A stretch of DNA of 64,000 nt, from assembly GCF_022370755.2 (NCBI RefSeq), contig NZ_CP092364.2, positions 1,488,001 to 1,552,000 of the forward strand, given 5' to 3'. The translations under genes were made by a program, and so were the position numbers. This DNA is from Mycolicibacterium goodii (GTDB taxonomy: Bacteria; Actinomycetota; Actinomycetes; Mycobacteriales; Mycobacteriaceae). Positions 54,808-64,000 of this stretch are shown in pieces (the first letter of the stretch is position 1; the number at the start of each line of letters is the position of its first letter). The notes beneath the pieces were generated by a model, which made no database searches, had not been told where the DNA came from, and saw only the letters and a list, made by a program, of their open reading frames with translations.

Positions 54808-56025
54808 TCAGAAGTATCCGCTCCCCGGCAGCTTGGTGCCGCGCGTGAAGTAGGCGCCAACGGCCTGCGCCTTGTACGACGACGGATTGTGCGACGCCAG
54901 TGTGCGGATGTTGCGCCAATGCCGATCGAGCAGGTACGCCTGCCGCACGATCGACGCGCCACCGACATCGAAGATCTGTGACGCGGCCTTCTGCGCCAGC
55001 GCGTCGACGACGATCTTGGCCTGCGCGGCCCGCAACGACGCCTCGTGCGCCAATTTCAGGTCCGCGTCGGTCCCGTCGATGTCGGCCTGGTAGGCCCGCG
55101 CCAGCGCGTCGGCGGCGGCCAGCACAGTGGACTCGCCCGCGTACGCCGCGGCGGCGATCTCACCGATCTCACGTTGCAGCAACGGGTCGTCGGCAGGCAC
55201 CGGGTTCGGCGCCCACGCGAAGCTGCGGGCCCGCGAATGAACGTGCTCGACCGCGTCGCGGCGCAGCGCGTGGATCACGCCGACCTCCAGAGCCGTGACG
55301 TACAGCTGGAAGAACGCGCCGGAGTGGTACAGCGACTGCTCTTCGTCGTCGGCGCCGGGCGGCGCGAATTGCATCACCTCGTCGGCGGGCACCGGCACAT
55401 TCTCGAAGATCGCGGTGCCGGTGCCGGTGGCACGCTGCCCCATACCGTCCCAGTCGTCGAGCACTGTCACGCCCGGATGGTCGGTGGGCACCAGCGCAAT
55501 CACCGACGCGCCGTCGGGATCACTGGCCAGCACCTCGGCGTAATCGGAGTACAGCGTGCCGGTGGTGAAGAACTTTTTGCCGTTGAGCACGTAGTTGTCA
55601 CCGTCTCGAGTGAGCTTGGTCTGCCACGTGAACCCACCGGCCGGGGTGGAGCCGATCTCGGTGGACGCATTACCGATCAGCTTGCCGCTCAACGCCAGAT
55701 CGATGCCCTTCTGTCGCGCCTCACCCTCGAGGCGCAGCCGCTCCTCGATGTGCGCGAAGTGCCCGCGCAGGATGTGCGCGACGTTGACGTCGACCGCCGC
55801 GATCGCGATCACCGTCGCGAACAGTTCGCGCAACGTCGCGCCGCCGCCGCCGTCGGCGCGCGGAATCCGCAGCGCGCCGAGACCCGAATGCTTGATCAGA
55901 TCGATGACCGCGAACGGCCGTTCGCCGGTGCGTTCGCGCTCCAGGGAACCCTCGCCGATCTTCTCGATCAGCTCGGCCAGCCGCTGCGACCCGTAGGTCA
56001 ATGGTTCGGTGGCGATGCCCGTCAT
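54808..56025 (-). CDS. Acyl-CoA dehydrogenase-like FMN monooxygenase (DszC/SfnB type)
   Basis: 405 residues from ATG 56025, coupled to the preceding gene by ATGA overlap. Acyl-CoA-dehydrogenase fold without CoA-specific features: IGNASTEIGSTPAGGF, LNGKKFFTTGTLYSDYAEV, in parts, and WDGMGQRATGTGTAIFENVPVP, in parts. C-terminal FDVGGASIVRQAYLLDRHWRN is typical of the DszC-like flavin-dependent monooxygenases used in sulfur scavenging. Last gene of a minus-strand operon with an ABC importer and a second monooxygenase. Confidence 0.85.
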   Translation of the reverse strand: MTGIATEPLTYGSQRLAELIEKIGEGSLERERTGERPFAVIDLIKHSGLGALRIPRADGGGGATLRELFATVIAIAAVDVNVAHILRGHFAHIEERLRLEGEARQKGIDLALSGKLIGNASTEIGSTPAGGFTWQTKLTRDGDNYVLNGKKFFTTGTLYSDYAEVLASDPDGASVIALVPTDHPGVTVLDDWDGMGQRATGTGTAIFENVPVPADEVMQFAPPGADDEEQSLYHSGAFFQLYVTALEVGVIHALRRDAVEHVHSRARSFAWAPNPVPADDPLLQREIGEIAAAAYAGESTVLAAADALARAYQADIDGTDADLKLAHEASLRAAQAKIVVDALAQKAASQIFDVGGASIVRQAYLLDRHWRNIRTLASHNPSSYKAQAVGAYFTRGTKLPGSGYF

Positions 56026-57391
56026 GCTGTTGCCTCCTGGATGATCTGGCGGTACTGGGCCGCGCGGTGGGTTTCGGGGAGTCGCGGGCCGTGGCCGAAC
56101 AGCTTGTGCCGCAACGTCCCCTCGGTGTACTCGGTCTTGTAGGCGCCGCGTCGCTGCAGTTCGGGAATGACGTGCTCGGCCACGTCGATGAACGTGCCGG
56201 GCGTGATTACATTGGTGAGGTTGAACCCGTCGACGTCGGTTTCGGCGACCCACTCCTGCAGATCATCGGCCACCTGTTTGGCCGATCCGACCGCCATTGC
56301 GCCGTCGACGTTGATGGCGTGGGCGTCGATGAAGTCGCGCAGCGTCCATTGGCCCTGCCCGAACATCTCCACCGACGACTTGAGGAACTCGTTGTCGGTC
56401 ACCTCGACCGGGTCGTCGAGATCGAAACGCGACAGGTCGGTGCCCAGCCAACCCGACCACAGCGCCAGTGACCCCTGCGGATCGGTGTAGCCGCGGAACT
56501 CGTCATGGCGTGCCTGTGCGGCCGCCTGCGTCTCACCGGTGATGATGACGTGACTGTTGACGATCTTAACGTCGTACGGATCGCGTCCGGCCGCGGCGGC
56601 GCGGGCCCGGATGTCGGCGACCGCCGTGCGCAGGACCTCTTTGGTGGGGGCGCCGATGAAGATGACCTCGGCGTTCTCGGCACCGAACTGCCGGCCCCGT
56701 GTCGACGCGCCCGCCTGGTACAGCACCGGCGTGCGCTGCGGTGACGGTTCGCACAGGTGGATGCCCGGACGCGGAAGTGCCTGCCCTCGTGGTTGATCGG
56801 GTGGACCTTGGCCGGATCGGCGTACTCACTGCGGTTCGGGTCCGCGCCGACGGCATCGTCCTCCCACGAGCCCTCCCACAGCTTGTAGAGCACCTCGGTG
56901 TACTCGTCGGCGATGTCATAGCGGTCGGCGTGCGGTGTGATGGTGTCCAGACCGTGGTTACGCGCGGCGCTCTCCAGGTAACCCGTGACGATGTTCCAGC
57001 CCACCCGGCCCTTGGTCAGATGGTCCAGCGTCGACATCCTCCGGGAGAACGAGTACGGATGCTCGAACGACGTTGCCGCCGTGACTCCGAAGCCCAGATG
57101 ATCGGTGACCGCAGCCATGGCGGGCACTACCAGCAGCGGGTCGTTGACCGGTACCTGCGCGCCGGTGCGCAGCGCGGTCTGCGGCCCACCGCCGAACACG
57201 TCGTAGATACCCAGCACATCGGCGATGAACAGCCCGTCGAACAGGCCCTTCTCCAGCACCTTCGCCAGGTCGGTCCAGTATCCGATGTCCTTGTACCGCC
57301 GTGCCTGCGACTCGGGGTGACGCCACGTACCCGCGACGATGTGCGTCACGCAGTTCATGTCGAACGCGTTGAGGATGATCTGTCGGGTCAC
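56022..57391 (-). pseudogene. FMN-dependent monooxygenase (NtaA/SnaA/DszA type), frameshifted
   Basis: GTG 57391 has a perfect AGGAGG upstream. Frame 1 gives about 208 residues of the NtaA/DszA family (LNAFDMNCVTHIVAGTW, FIADVLGIYDVFGGGP, TAATSFEHPYSFSRRMSTLDH, in parts) up to NHEGRHFRV near 56772. There the reading frame breaks. The remainder (GIHLCEPSPQRTPVLYQAG onward, to the stop at 56022) continues in another frame. One missing base in the CCC/GGG run at 56764-56768 would restore a single protein of about 455 residues. Either a real inactivation or a sequencing error; operon coupling on both sides is intact. Confidence 0.85.
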
Positions 57392-59058
57392 AGCGTGCCT
57401 CCTGAAATGGGTTCGGGTGGGCCCGCGGGCAGGCTGGCCAGCAGCCGCTGGGTGTATGGGTCCTGCGGTGCGTCGAAAATGTCGGCAGCCGTTCCGGTTT
57501 CGACCACCCGGCCCTCGCGCATCACCAACACCCGGTCGGCGACGTGGTGGATGACCCCGAGATCGTGGGAGATGAACAGGTAGCTCAACCCGAGCTGCTC
57601 CTGCAGATCGGTCAGTAAGTCCAGCACCTGAGCCTGGATCGTGACATCGAGCGCTGAGACCGGTTCGTCGCACACGATCAGCGACGGCTCCTGCGCCAAC
57701 GCCCGTGCGATGGCGACACGCTGCCGCTGGCCACCCGAGAGCAGCAGTGGACGGCGGTCCAGGTGTTCGGAGTCCAAACCGACGTCGTCGAGCAGTTCCC
57801 GCATCCGCTGGTTGCGGGACTCGGCGTCAGAACAGGCGTCGGCGGGCAGCGCGTCGGTGAGGATGCGCCGCACGGTCCACCGGGGGTCGAACGAGCTCAG
57901 CGGATCCTGGTACACCACCGCGATGCGTCGGCGCCGCATGCGGCGCTTTTTCTCGGTGAGCTCACTCCACGGTTCGCCGAGCAGGTGCACCGTGCCCTCG
58001 TCGGGCTCGGTGAGCGCCAACGCCATGCGGGCGGTGGTGGTCTTACCCGAGCCCGACTCGCCCACGATGCCGAGGGTTTCACCGACACCGATCTCGAACG
58101 ACACGCCGTCGACCGCGGTGCGCTCCACGCCGTCGGGCCCACGGAACCGCTTCACGAGATTCCGCGCCCGAAGCAGCACATCCCCGGTCTCGGTGCGATT
58201 CCGCACGTGTACGGTGCGAGCCGGTTGATGCGACAGGCGCGTGCCCTTGCGGTGCGCGGCCGGAACCGCGTCCAGCAGCGTCCGAGTGTAGGGATGTGAC
58301 GGCGCGGCCAGCACCTCGGCGACCGGACCTTGTTCGACCAGAACACCGTTGCGCATGACCGCGACCCGGTCGGCCAACCGGCCGACCACCGCGAGGTCGT
58401 GACTGATCAGCACCAGACCCGTGCCCTTGGCCTTCATGGAGTCCAGCAGAGCCAGGATCTGTGACTGCACCGTCACATCCAGGGCCGTGGTGGGTTCATC
58501 GGCGATCAGGAGCGACGGATCCAGCGCGATCGCCGAGGCGATCAGGGCACGCTGGCGCTGCCCACCGGACAGCTCGCCGGGTAGTTGGCGGGCCTTGAGT
58601 TCGGGTTCTGGGACGCCCACGGCCTCAAGGAGTTCCAGTACCCGCGTACGGCGGGCGGCCTTGTTGCCGTATTTGTGCAGCCGAAGGGTCTCGGCGATCT
58701 CGTCGCCCACCCGGCGCAACGGGTCCAGCGACACCAGGGCGTCCTGCAGCACGAACCCGACCTCGCGGCCACGAATGCGTCGCCAGTCCCGATCGGTGTT
58801 GCCCAGCATGGACTTTCCGTTGATCTCCAGGCGGGTGGCGTTGACCTTGGCGTCGGGTCCGGTGAGGCCGAGTATGGTCCGCGCGGTGACGCTCTTGCCG
58901 GAGCCCGATTCGCCGACGATGGCGAAACACTCACCCGGTTTCACGTCGAAGGACAGGCCACGGACCACGTCGCGGTCGCCGAAGGCGACTGTGAGGTCCG
59001 CGACGCTCAACAGCTCGGGCGGGCAGGAGCGAAGGGACTCCGGGGTGGACACGGTCAT
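57388..59058 (-). CDS. ABC transporter ATP-binding protein, fused DppD-DppF type
   Basis: 556 residues from ATG 59058. Two complete nucleotide-binding domains: Walker A GESGSGKSVTA (first) and GESGSGKTTTA (second), signature motifs LSGGQRQRALIA and LSGGQRQRVAIA, Walker B LLIADEPTTALD and LIVCDEPVSALD. Each carries the peptide/nickel family C-terminal extension (HPYTRTLLDAVP, DPYTQRLLASLP). Powers import through the two adjacent permeases. The stop overlaps the start of the monooxygenase gene. Confidence 0.92.
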   Translation of the reverse strand: MTVSTPESLRSCPPELLSVADLTVAFGDRDVVRGLSFDVKPGECFAIVGESGSGKSVTARTILGLTGPDAKVNATRLEINGKSMLGNTDRDWRRIRGREVGFVLQDALVSLDPLRRVGDEIAETLRLHKYGNKAARRTRVLELLEAVGVPEPELKARQLPGELSGGQRQRALIASAIALDPSLLIADEPTTALDVTVQSQILALLDSMKAKGTGLVLISHDLAVVGRLADRVAVMRNGVLVEQGPVAEVLAAPSHPYTRTLLDAVPAAHRKGTRLSHQPARTVHVRNRTETGDVLLRARNLVKRFRGPDGVERTAVDGVSFEIGVGETLGIVGESGSGKTTTARMALALTEPDEGTVHLLGEPWSELTEKKRRMRRRRIAVVYQDPLSSFDPRWTVRRILTDALPADACSDAESRNQRMRELLDDVGLDSEHLDRRPLLLSGGQRQRVAIARALAQEPSLIVCDEPVSALDVTIQAQVLDLLTDLQEQLGLSYLFISHDLGVIHHVADRVLVMREGRVVETGTAADIFDAPQDPYTQRLLASLPAGPPEPISGGTL

Positions 59059-59903
59059 CGCGGTCTTCCTTCGAGCCGCTGCTGCAGGTAGCGGCCGACG
59101 ACGGTGACGGCCAGCGTGCAGCCGACGATCGCCAGCCCCGGGAACAGCTCCAGCCACCATGCGGTGGAGACGAAGTCGCGGCCGGCGTTGAGCATGGCAC
59201 CCCATTCCGGCGCCGGGGGTGCGACACCCAGGCCCAGGAAGCTCAGCGACGACGCCCAGACGATCGATTGGCCGATGCCCATGGTGCCCAGCACCACCAG
59301 CGGACGCATCGCGTTGGGGAACACGTGCCTGCAGATGATGTGTTTGGGCGAGTGCCCGAGAGCCGTTGCCGCGTGAACGTATCCGGAGTCCTTCACCGCG
59401 AGGACCTGCCCGCGGACCATGCGGGCATAGCCGACGGCCGAGCCGATGGCGACCGCCAGGATCTGCGTGACCACACCCGGACCCAACATCGCGATGAACA
59501 CCAGCGCGAGCAGCAGACCCGGGATGGACAGCACCACTTCGATCAACCGGCTGACGGCGCCGTCGGCGAAGCGGCCGCCGAGGCCCGCGCCGAACCCGAG
59601 GATGATCGCGGTCAGTAGCGCCAGGGCGGTGGCGCCCACGCCGATGGCCAGCGAGCTCTGCGTGCCGTGGACCACGCGGGTGAAGATGTCGCGGCCGGAT
59701 GCGTCGGTGCCGAACCAGTGCTCGAAAGACGGTGGCTTGAGCGGGTGCTCGATGTCGGTGTCGTACGGCGTGGCACTGGTGAAGGCGCCGGGCGCGACCG
59801 CCCAGGCCAGCATGAGCACCAGGAAGGCCGTGGCCAGGATGACCCCGGGGCGCACCCGCCGCGGCGGCGCCGAGGTGGAGCTGGGGGACATGGTGATGGT
59901 CAT
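59055..59903 (-). CDS. ABC transporter permease (DppC/OppC type)
   Basis: 282 residues from ATG 59903 (RBS GGAGGA). N-terminal helix, then HWFGTDASGRDIFTRVVHGTQ, which is diagnostic of the OppC branch, and the EAA loop around AATALGHSPKHIICRHVFPNA, in parts. Six transmembrane segments. Both ends overlap neighbouring genes by four bases. Confidence 0.9.
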   Translation of the reverse strand: MTITMSPSSTSAPPRRVRPGVILATAFLVLMLAWAVAPGAFTSATPYDTDIEHPLKPPSFEHWFGTDASGRDIFTRVVHGTQSSLAIGVGATALALLTAIILGFGAGLGGRFADGAVSRLIEVVLSIPGLLLALVFIAMLGPGVVTQILAVAIGSAVGYARMVRGQVLAVKDSGYVHAATALGHSPKHIICRHVFPNAMRPLVVLGTMGIGQSIVWASSLSFLGLGVAPPAPEWGAMLNAGRDFVSTAWWLELFPGLAIVGCTLAVTVVGRYLQQRLEGRPR

Positions 59904-60868
59904 CGGGTCCTCCTCAGCCTCGGGTCGACGCGCACGAAGCCGAGGTCGACCAGCAGATTGGCCAGCACATAGACCGCGGCCACGAACAGCGTCACCCCGA
60001 TCACCACCGGCATGTCCTTGCTCGTGACCGCGTCGACCAGGACCCGACCCAAACCGGGCCGTACGAACACCGATTCGACGATCACCGCGGTCGAGAACAG
60101 CGATCCCAGCGCCCACCCCGACAACGTCAGCCCAGGCAGGATCGCGTGCCGCAGCGCGTGACGCCAGCGCACACCCCAGTCGCTCATACCACGGGCACGT
60201 GCCGTTACCGAGAACGGCTGCTCCATGGCCGACGAGAACTCGTCGCGGGTGACCTGTCCGAGGTAGCCGGCCAACGGCAGCGCCAATGTCAGCGCGGGCA
60301 GGATCAGCCCCTCGATGTCGTCGCCCCCGATCACCGGCAGCAGCCGCAACTGAATCGCGAAGATGACCAGAAGCACGATGCCCAACCAGTATTGAGGTAA
60401 GGCGGCCAGGAAGATCTCCAGGGCCGAACCGACGCTCGTCACCCAGCGGGACCGGTGCGCGGTCAGCAGCGTGACCGTCACCGCGATCACCCACGCCGTC
60501 ACGAGCGACACCAGTGTCAAGGTCAGGGTCGGCCCGAGGTGATCGCCGATGATGTCGGCCACGGGTTGCTTGAGGATGTAGGACGTACCGAGGTCACCGT
60601 GTGCCAAGCCGCCGAGGAAGTGCAGATACTGCACGATGGCGGCCTCGTCGAAGCCGTATTGCGCACGCACGGCGGCCAGCTGCTCGGGTGAGGGACGGGC
60701 CCCCGCGCCGCCGAGGATTGTCTGCGCGGGATCACCGGGCATCAATTGCTGGGCGAGGAACGTCAAAGTGGCTGCACCCCACAGCACGCCGATCACGCCG
60801 ACGATACGGACAAGCGCACGCCGCACCCCGGGTGGGATGCGGCGGACGCCGGATACGGCCGAACTCAC
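59900..60868 (-). CDS. ABC transporter permease (DppB/OppB type)
   Basis: 322 residues from GTG 60868. OppB branch features: LTFLAQQLMPGDPAQTILGG, YGFDEAAIVQYLHFLGGLAHGDLGTSYIL, in parts, and a permease loop VTARARGMSDWGVRWRHALRHA, in two blocks. Six transmembrane segments. It pairs with the next permease. Confidence 0.9.
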   Translation of the reverse strand: MSSAVSGVRRIPPGVRRALVRIVGVIGVLWGAATLTFLAQQLMPGDPAQTILGGAGARPSPEQLAAVRAQYGFDEAAIVQYLHFLGGLAHGDLGTSYILKQPVADIIGDHLGPTLTLTLVSLVTAWVIAVTVTLLTAHRSRWVTSVGSALEIFLAALPQYWLGIVLLVIFAIQLRLLPVIGGDDIEGLILPALTLALPLAGYLGQVTRDEFSSAMEQPFSVTARARGMSDWGVRWRHALRHAILPGLTLSGWALGSLFSTAVIVESVFVRPGLGRVLVDAVTSKDMPVVIGVTLFVAAVYVLANLLVDLGFVRVDPRLRRTR

Positions 60869-62523
60869 GGCGCCAACCAGGCGTCGTGCAGCACCGGCTC
60901 GCCCTCGGACGGCTCGATCCAGACGTCCTTGAGCTTCTTGTGGGCGACCAGGCGCGTCAGCACCGGGTACAGGCCAAGCTGGTAGGCCTCGTCGGCGACG
61001 ATGTCCTGGGTCTGGCCGTAAAGACGTTCCTGCTCAGCGGTATCCGTGGTGGCAGCGGCCGCGCGGACCAACTCGTCGATTCTCGGGTTCTCGACCCAGC
61101 TCATGTTGTTACCGGGCGCGGCCTTGAGTGAGTCCGACGAGAACACGATCGACAGTACGGCCGGGGTGGGACTGTTCCAATAGGCACCGGTCAGCCCGTC
61201 ATAGGCGTTCTTGTCGGAGAACGCGGCGAAGTACTGGTCCTGTGGCAGCGGCCTGAGCACGACGTCGAAGCCGATCTCCTTCTCCGCGGACTGGATGTTC
61301 TGGAACAGCGTCACATCCGCGGGCGGCGTGTCTCCCGGGTCTGCCGAATACACCAGTTCGGCGGTCAGCCGCTTGCCGTCTTTGGTGCGGTAACCCTCGG
61401 CGTCGCGCTGCGTCCAACCGGCCTCGTCGAGCAGCTTGTCTGCCGTGTTCTTGTCGTAGGAGTAGAAGCTGGGCAGGTCCTTGTAGTACGGCGTGGTCGT
61501 CGAGATCGGGCCGTGTTCCCATTCGTAGACACCGAGATATGCGCTCTTCACGGCAGCCTCGGCATTGGAGCCGTGGATGAACGCCTGGCGCACCTTGGTG
61601 TCGTTGAACGGCGCACGAGAGGTGTTGAGCGCAATACCATTCGGCAGACCCGTGTGGGTGAACTCCTGCGTCGCAAGGTTCGGGTCGGCCTTGAGCGCCG
61701 CGACCTGCTGTGGCGGCGGGTTGAAGATGATGTCGGCGTCGCGGCCCTGCACGGCGGCGGCGCGGACCGAGCCGTCCTCGATGAACTTCCAGCTGATGTG
61801 GTCGAGGTAGGCCGGGCCCTGGTGCTTGGCGTCGGCAGGCGCCGAGTTGTAGTCGGGGTTGCGGTCGAGTTCGACACTCTGACCGCGATTCCAGGCCTTG
61901 ACGACGAACGGTCCGGTGCCCACCGGCGACTGGCAGTTCTGCTCGAGCCCGCGCGCCATGGCCTTCGGCGACTGGATACCGAAGAATGCCTGTGAGAGCA
62001 CAGGCAGCAGAGCCGAATACGGCGTCTTGAGCCTGAGCTCGAATGTCGCCGGGTCGACAGCGCGCGAGCTTTCGTAGTAGGGCCGCAGATAACCGGCGTC
62101 TGTGGCCGATTCGGTCGCCGGGTCGAGGATGTGCTCGAAGTTCGCCTTGACAGCCTCGGCGTCCAGCGGGGTGCCGTCGTGGAACTTCACCCCCTGCTTG
62201 ATCGCGAAGGTGTAGGTCAGGCCGTCGGGGGAGACCTCCCACGACTCGGCGAGCCATGGCACCACCGAGCCGTCGGGTCGCTCGGAGACCAGGCTGTCCA
62301 GGTACTGGCGCGCGACGTAGGTTTGCGGCATGTCGCCGAAGTTGTGTGGATCCAGGCACGTGGGTTCGCGGTCGGTCGCGTACACGATGGAGCCCCCGCT
62401 CACCGGGTTCCCATCGGATGCGGACTCGTCGACGCCGCCGGAACCACCGCAACCCGCGAGGGTAAGGGCGGCGACGAGCGCGAGCGAGCCGGGAACGGCA
62501 CGGCGATATGGAGTTCGGATCAC
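60865..62523 (-). CDS. ABC transporter substrate-binding lipoprotein (SBP family 5)
   Basis: 552 residues from GTG 62523. Lipobox LAGC at Cys 25. Family-5 features: IVYATDREPTCLDPHNFGDM, GVKFHDGTPLDAEAVKANFEHI, in parts, and YNSAPADAKHQGPAYLDHISWKFI, in parts. Binds peptides, nickel complexes or other solutes. The operon also encodes DszA- and DszC-like flavin monooxygenases, so an organosulfur or sulfonate-type ligand is the best guess. First gene of the operon, with a palindrome about 95 nt upstream. Confidence 0.9.
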   Translation of the reverse strand: MIRTPYRRAVPGSLALVAALTLAGCGGSGGVDESASDGNPVSGGSIVYATDREPTCLDPHNFGDMPQTYVARQYLDSLVSERPDGSVVPWLAESWEVSPDGLTYTFAIKQGVKFHDGTPLDAEAVKANFEHILDPATESATDAGYLRPYYESSRAVDPATFELRLKTPYSALLPVLSQAFFGIQSPKAMARGLEQNCQSPVGTGPFVVKAWNRGQSVELDRNPDYNSAPADAKHQGPAYLDHISWKFIEDGSVRAAAVQGRDADIIFNPPPQQVAALKADPNLATQEFTHTGLPNGIALNTSRAPFNDTKVRQAFIHGSNAEAAVKSAYLGVYEWEHGPISTTTPYYKDLPSFYSYDKNTADKLLDEAGWTQRDAEGYRTKDGKRLTAELVYSADPGDTPPADVTLFQNIQSAEKEIGFDVVLRPLPQDQYFAAFSDKNAYDGLTGAYWNSPTPAVLSIVFSSDSLKAAPGNNMSWVENPRIDELVRAAAATTDTAEQERLYGQTQDIVADEAYQLGLYPVLTRLVAHKKLKDVWIEPSEGEPVLHDAWLAP

Positions 62524-62614
62524 TGACTGGTCTTTCGATCGACGGAGCCGATGTCACCGGTGCGGTCGGGACGCGTCCGGTGGGCACGCGGATGTTGATG
62601 ACCGCGTCATATTG

Positions 62615-62632
62615 CCGTAAGGCTTCTTACGG
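62615..62632. promoter_or_regulatory. Palindromic operator candidate upstream of the ABC/monooxygenase operon
   Basis: CCGTAAG-GCTT-CTTACGG is a 7-bp perfect inverted repeat with a four-base centre. It lies about 95 nt before GTG 62523 on the minus strand. Operator for a TetR/LysR-type sulfur regulator or an RNA hairpin are both possible; I do not recognise a known box. The surrounding 62524-62769 shows no coding frame that I trust. Confidence 0.5.
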
Positions 62633-62678
62633 AAATAGCGATCGAATCAGCGCGATTCTTTTCGTTCCGGCAACTGCC

Positions 62679-62694
62679 CCGCGGCTTTTCGCGG
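62679..62694 (-). terminator. Possible hairpin downstream of penicillin-binding protein gene
   Basis: CCGCG and CGCGG flank a six-base loop, about 75 nt beyond the minus-strand stop at 62770. The stem is short and there is no U-run, so termination is only a weak suggestion. Confidence 0.25.
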
Positions 62695-62769
62695 CTCAGC
62701 GCGATGAGCGCCACACCGCATCGCGCGGAGTGGCCGGCACGTCAGGAGGGCCGCGTCACGAGAGCCACG

Positions 62770-64000
62770 TCAGAACGGTGTCCCCGGAGGCGGGGGCGGC
62801 GGAGGGGCCGGCGGAGGAGGTGGCGGTGGTGGCGGCGGTGGGCCCGGGATCGTGATCGGGGGCAACCCGGGGATCAACACGACGTTGGGCGGCGGAGGCG
62901 GTCCCCCGGGTGGGGGCGGCGGCGCCTCGGGCGGTCGCACCACGACCGGTGGCGGTACGTAACCCGTGCTGGTGTTGATCGTGATGACCGATCCCGGTAT
63001 GGTCCGTCCGCTCGGCGTGGTGCCGACGACGGTGCCTCTGGTCGCGGAACTGTTGACCGGCGTGGGGTATTCGGCGACCTGGAATCCCGCTTCCTGCAAC
63101 TTCTTGCGGGCCGCGTCGAGTTTCAGCCCGGTCACGCTGGGCACCTGGCTGCCCGGACCGCCCTCGACGTAACGCGGGTCGGTGGGTGGCATCGATATCG
63201 GACCGAAGTGCTCGGCGACGGGCTTCATCGCCCGGTACCACGTCAGTGCGGGCTCCGTACCGCCGTACAGGTCGCCGTCGCCGCACTTGCGGAGCGGATA
63301 TGAACACAGACCGGACGGCGTGGAGGAGTCGTCGAAAATGTAATTCGCCGCGGCATATTGGTTGGTGAAGCCGAGGAACGCCGAGGAGCGGTGCGACTCG
63401 GTGGTGCCGGTCTTGCCCGACATCGGCAGCGTCCACCCCACCGAAGACGCTGCACCCGTTGCGGTTCCGCCCGTATGGTCTTTCCCCAGCGCGTTGGCCA
63501 TCGTGTTGGCGAGTCCTTCCGGCACGGCCTGCTCGCACGGCACGGTCTCGACGCCCACTTCTTTGCCGTTGCGGTCGAAAACCTTGTCGATCGGTGTCGG
63601 TGGACACCACACGCCGCCCGAGGCCAGGGTCGCGCCCACATTGGACAGTTCGAGGGCGTTGAGCTCGAGCGGCCCGAGGGTGAACGATCCGATGTTCTGC
63701 CGCTTCACATAGTCGGCGATGCTCTCGCCCGAATTGTCGGTGTACGCCGCGGCGCTGCCCGGTTCGGCGTAGGACCGCAACCCCAGCCGGACCGCCATGT
63801 CGACCGCGCGAGGCACCCCGATCTGCGAGATCAGTTTGGCGAATGCGGTGTTGGGGGACTGGGCCAGCGCATCGGTGACGTTCATCGGACTGCCGTAGGC
63901 CCGGGCGTTCTTCACGCACCAGGTCTCCTTGGGGCAGCCCGGGGTGTCGCTGCTACCCAGCCCGCGGGCCGCGAAGCTGGCGGGTACGTCGAGGCGCGCG
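62770..64000 (-). CDS. Bifunctional penicillin-binding protein (PonA type), 3' part; 5' end outside the window
   Basis: About 410 residues are visible, open to the window edge. Transpeptidase motifs SPNTAF (SxN) and GKTGTTES (KTG) are present; the SxxK serine and the glycosyltransferase domain would lie beyond 64000. A PASTA domain follows (SQVPSVTGLKLDAARKKLQE, in part; GTVVGTTPSGRTIPGSVITI, in part). A proline-rich tail with long Pro runs ends the protein. It cross-links peptidoglycan outside the membrane. This layout recalls mycobacterial PonA1/PonA2; which one is not decided. Confidence 0.9.
   Translation of the reverse strand, partial: ARLDVPASFAARGLGSSDTPGCPKETWCVKNARAYGSPMNVTDALAQSPNTAFAKLISQIGVPRAVDMAVRLGLRSYAEPGSAAAYTDNSGESIADYVKRQNIGSFTLGPLELNALELSNVGATLASGGVWCPPTPIDKVFDRNGKEVGVETVPCEQAVPEGLANTMANALGKDHTGGTATGAASSVGWTLPMSGKTGTTESHRSSAFLGFTNQYAAANYIFDDSSTPSGLCSYPLRKCGDGDLYGGTEPALTWYRAMKPVAEHFGPISMPPTDPRYVEGGPGSQVPSVTGLKLDAARKKLQEAGFQVAEYPTPVNSSATRGTVVGTTPSGRTIPGSVITINTSTGYVPPPVVVRPPEAPPPPPGGPPPPPNVVLIPGLPPITIPGPPPPPPPPPPPAPPPPPPPGTPF

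Overview
The window reads as a GC-rich, fast-growing mycobacterium (Mycolicibacterium type). Supporting signs are GTG starts, ATGA-coupled operons, a UsfY-like protein, a DUF5709 protein, many SigH-like ECF sigma and short-chain dehydrogenase paralogues, a PonA-type penicillin-binding protein with a PASTA domain and proline tail, and an elongator tRNA with anticodon CAU. No phage, transposase, CRISPR array or rRNA was seen.

Layout. 1-8.2 kb: a small hypothetical protein, a very large ATP-binding LuxR-type regulator (LAL1), an operon DUF421 / sulfite-oxidase-like / ferredoxin-reductase-like / DUF6510, a stand-alone trpC and an ECF sigma gene. 8.3-25.4 kb is mostly housekeeping: an MFS-MarR fusion transporter behind an IdeR-like box, a cutinase, TldD/TldE, a YwaF-like membrane protein, a guanidino-compound cluster (SSS permease, TPP decarboxylase, ureohydrolase, NCS1 permease, divergent double-domain Lrp regulator), a CMD/AhpD-like protein, a lipoprotein serine hydrolase, threonine aldolase and the tRNA. 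25.5-50.0 kb is a dense redox/electrophile stress island: lipoamide dehydrogenase, two MDR reductases, four cupin-type proteins, two paralogous SDRs, LAL2, a MalT-like regulator, NmrA-like and DUF5709 proteins, an MFS exporter, a nitroreductase, an RclA-like flavoprotein, a DoxX-like protein, MsrB, an MsrA-like pseudoenzyme, transaldolase, an RclC-like (DUF417) protein, a UsfY-like protein and a second ECF sigma gene. 50.3-64.0 kb: a two-gene phosphonate-type module, an LLM flavin/F420 oxidoreductase with divergent MerR, an isochorismatase-like protein, a minus-strand operon (ABC peptide-type importer plus DszA/NtaA-like and DszC-like monooxygenases, the former frameshifted), and the 3' part of a bifunctional penicillin-binding protein.

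The main discovery is a composite promoter found at least nine times. A perfect or near-perfect palindrome TCACCCGGGTGA is followed 14-15 nt later by GATGACAACTCACCC (an inverted repeat GGGTGA-N7-TCACCC containing a TGACA -35-like core), then about 10 nt later by a -10-like hexamer with A at position 2 and T at position 6. It precedes nine transcription units here: the DUF421-SuoX-like-FNR unit, both ECF sigma genes, the MDR-cupin-SDR-GNAT unit, the zinc-ribbon gene, DUF5709-NmrA, the divergent cupin/RclA-like/nitroreductase/MFS and SDR/Msr/transaldolase operons (one shared palindrome), and the DUF417-holin-like-UsfY-like unit. For both sigma genes the predicted +1 falls exactly on the ATG, so they should be leaderless. 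The clustering suggests one regulon of roughly thirty genes governed by one or more of the three large ATP-binding LuxR/MalT regulators interspersed with it. Which regulator binds is inference. All assignments rest on reading the sequence and remembered family features; no database search was run.
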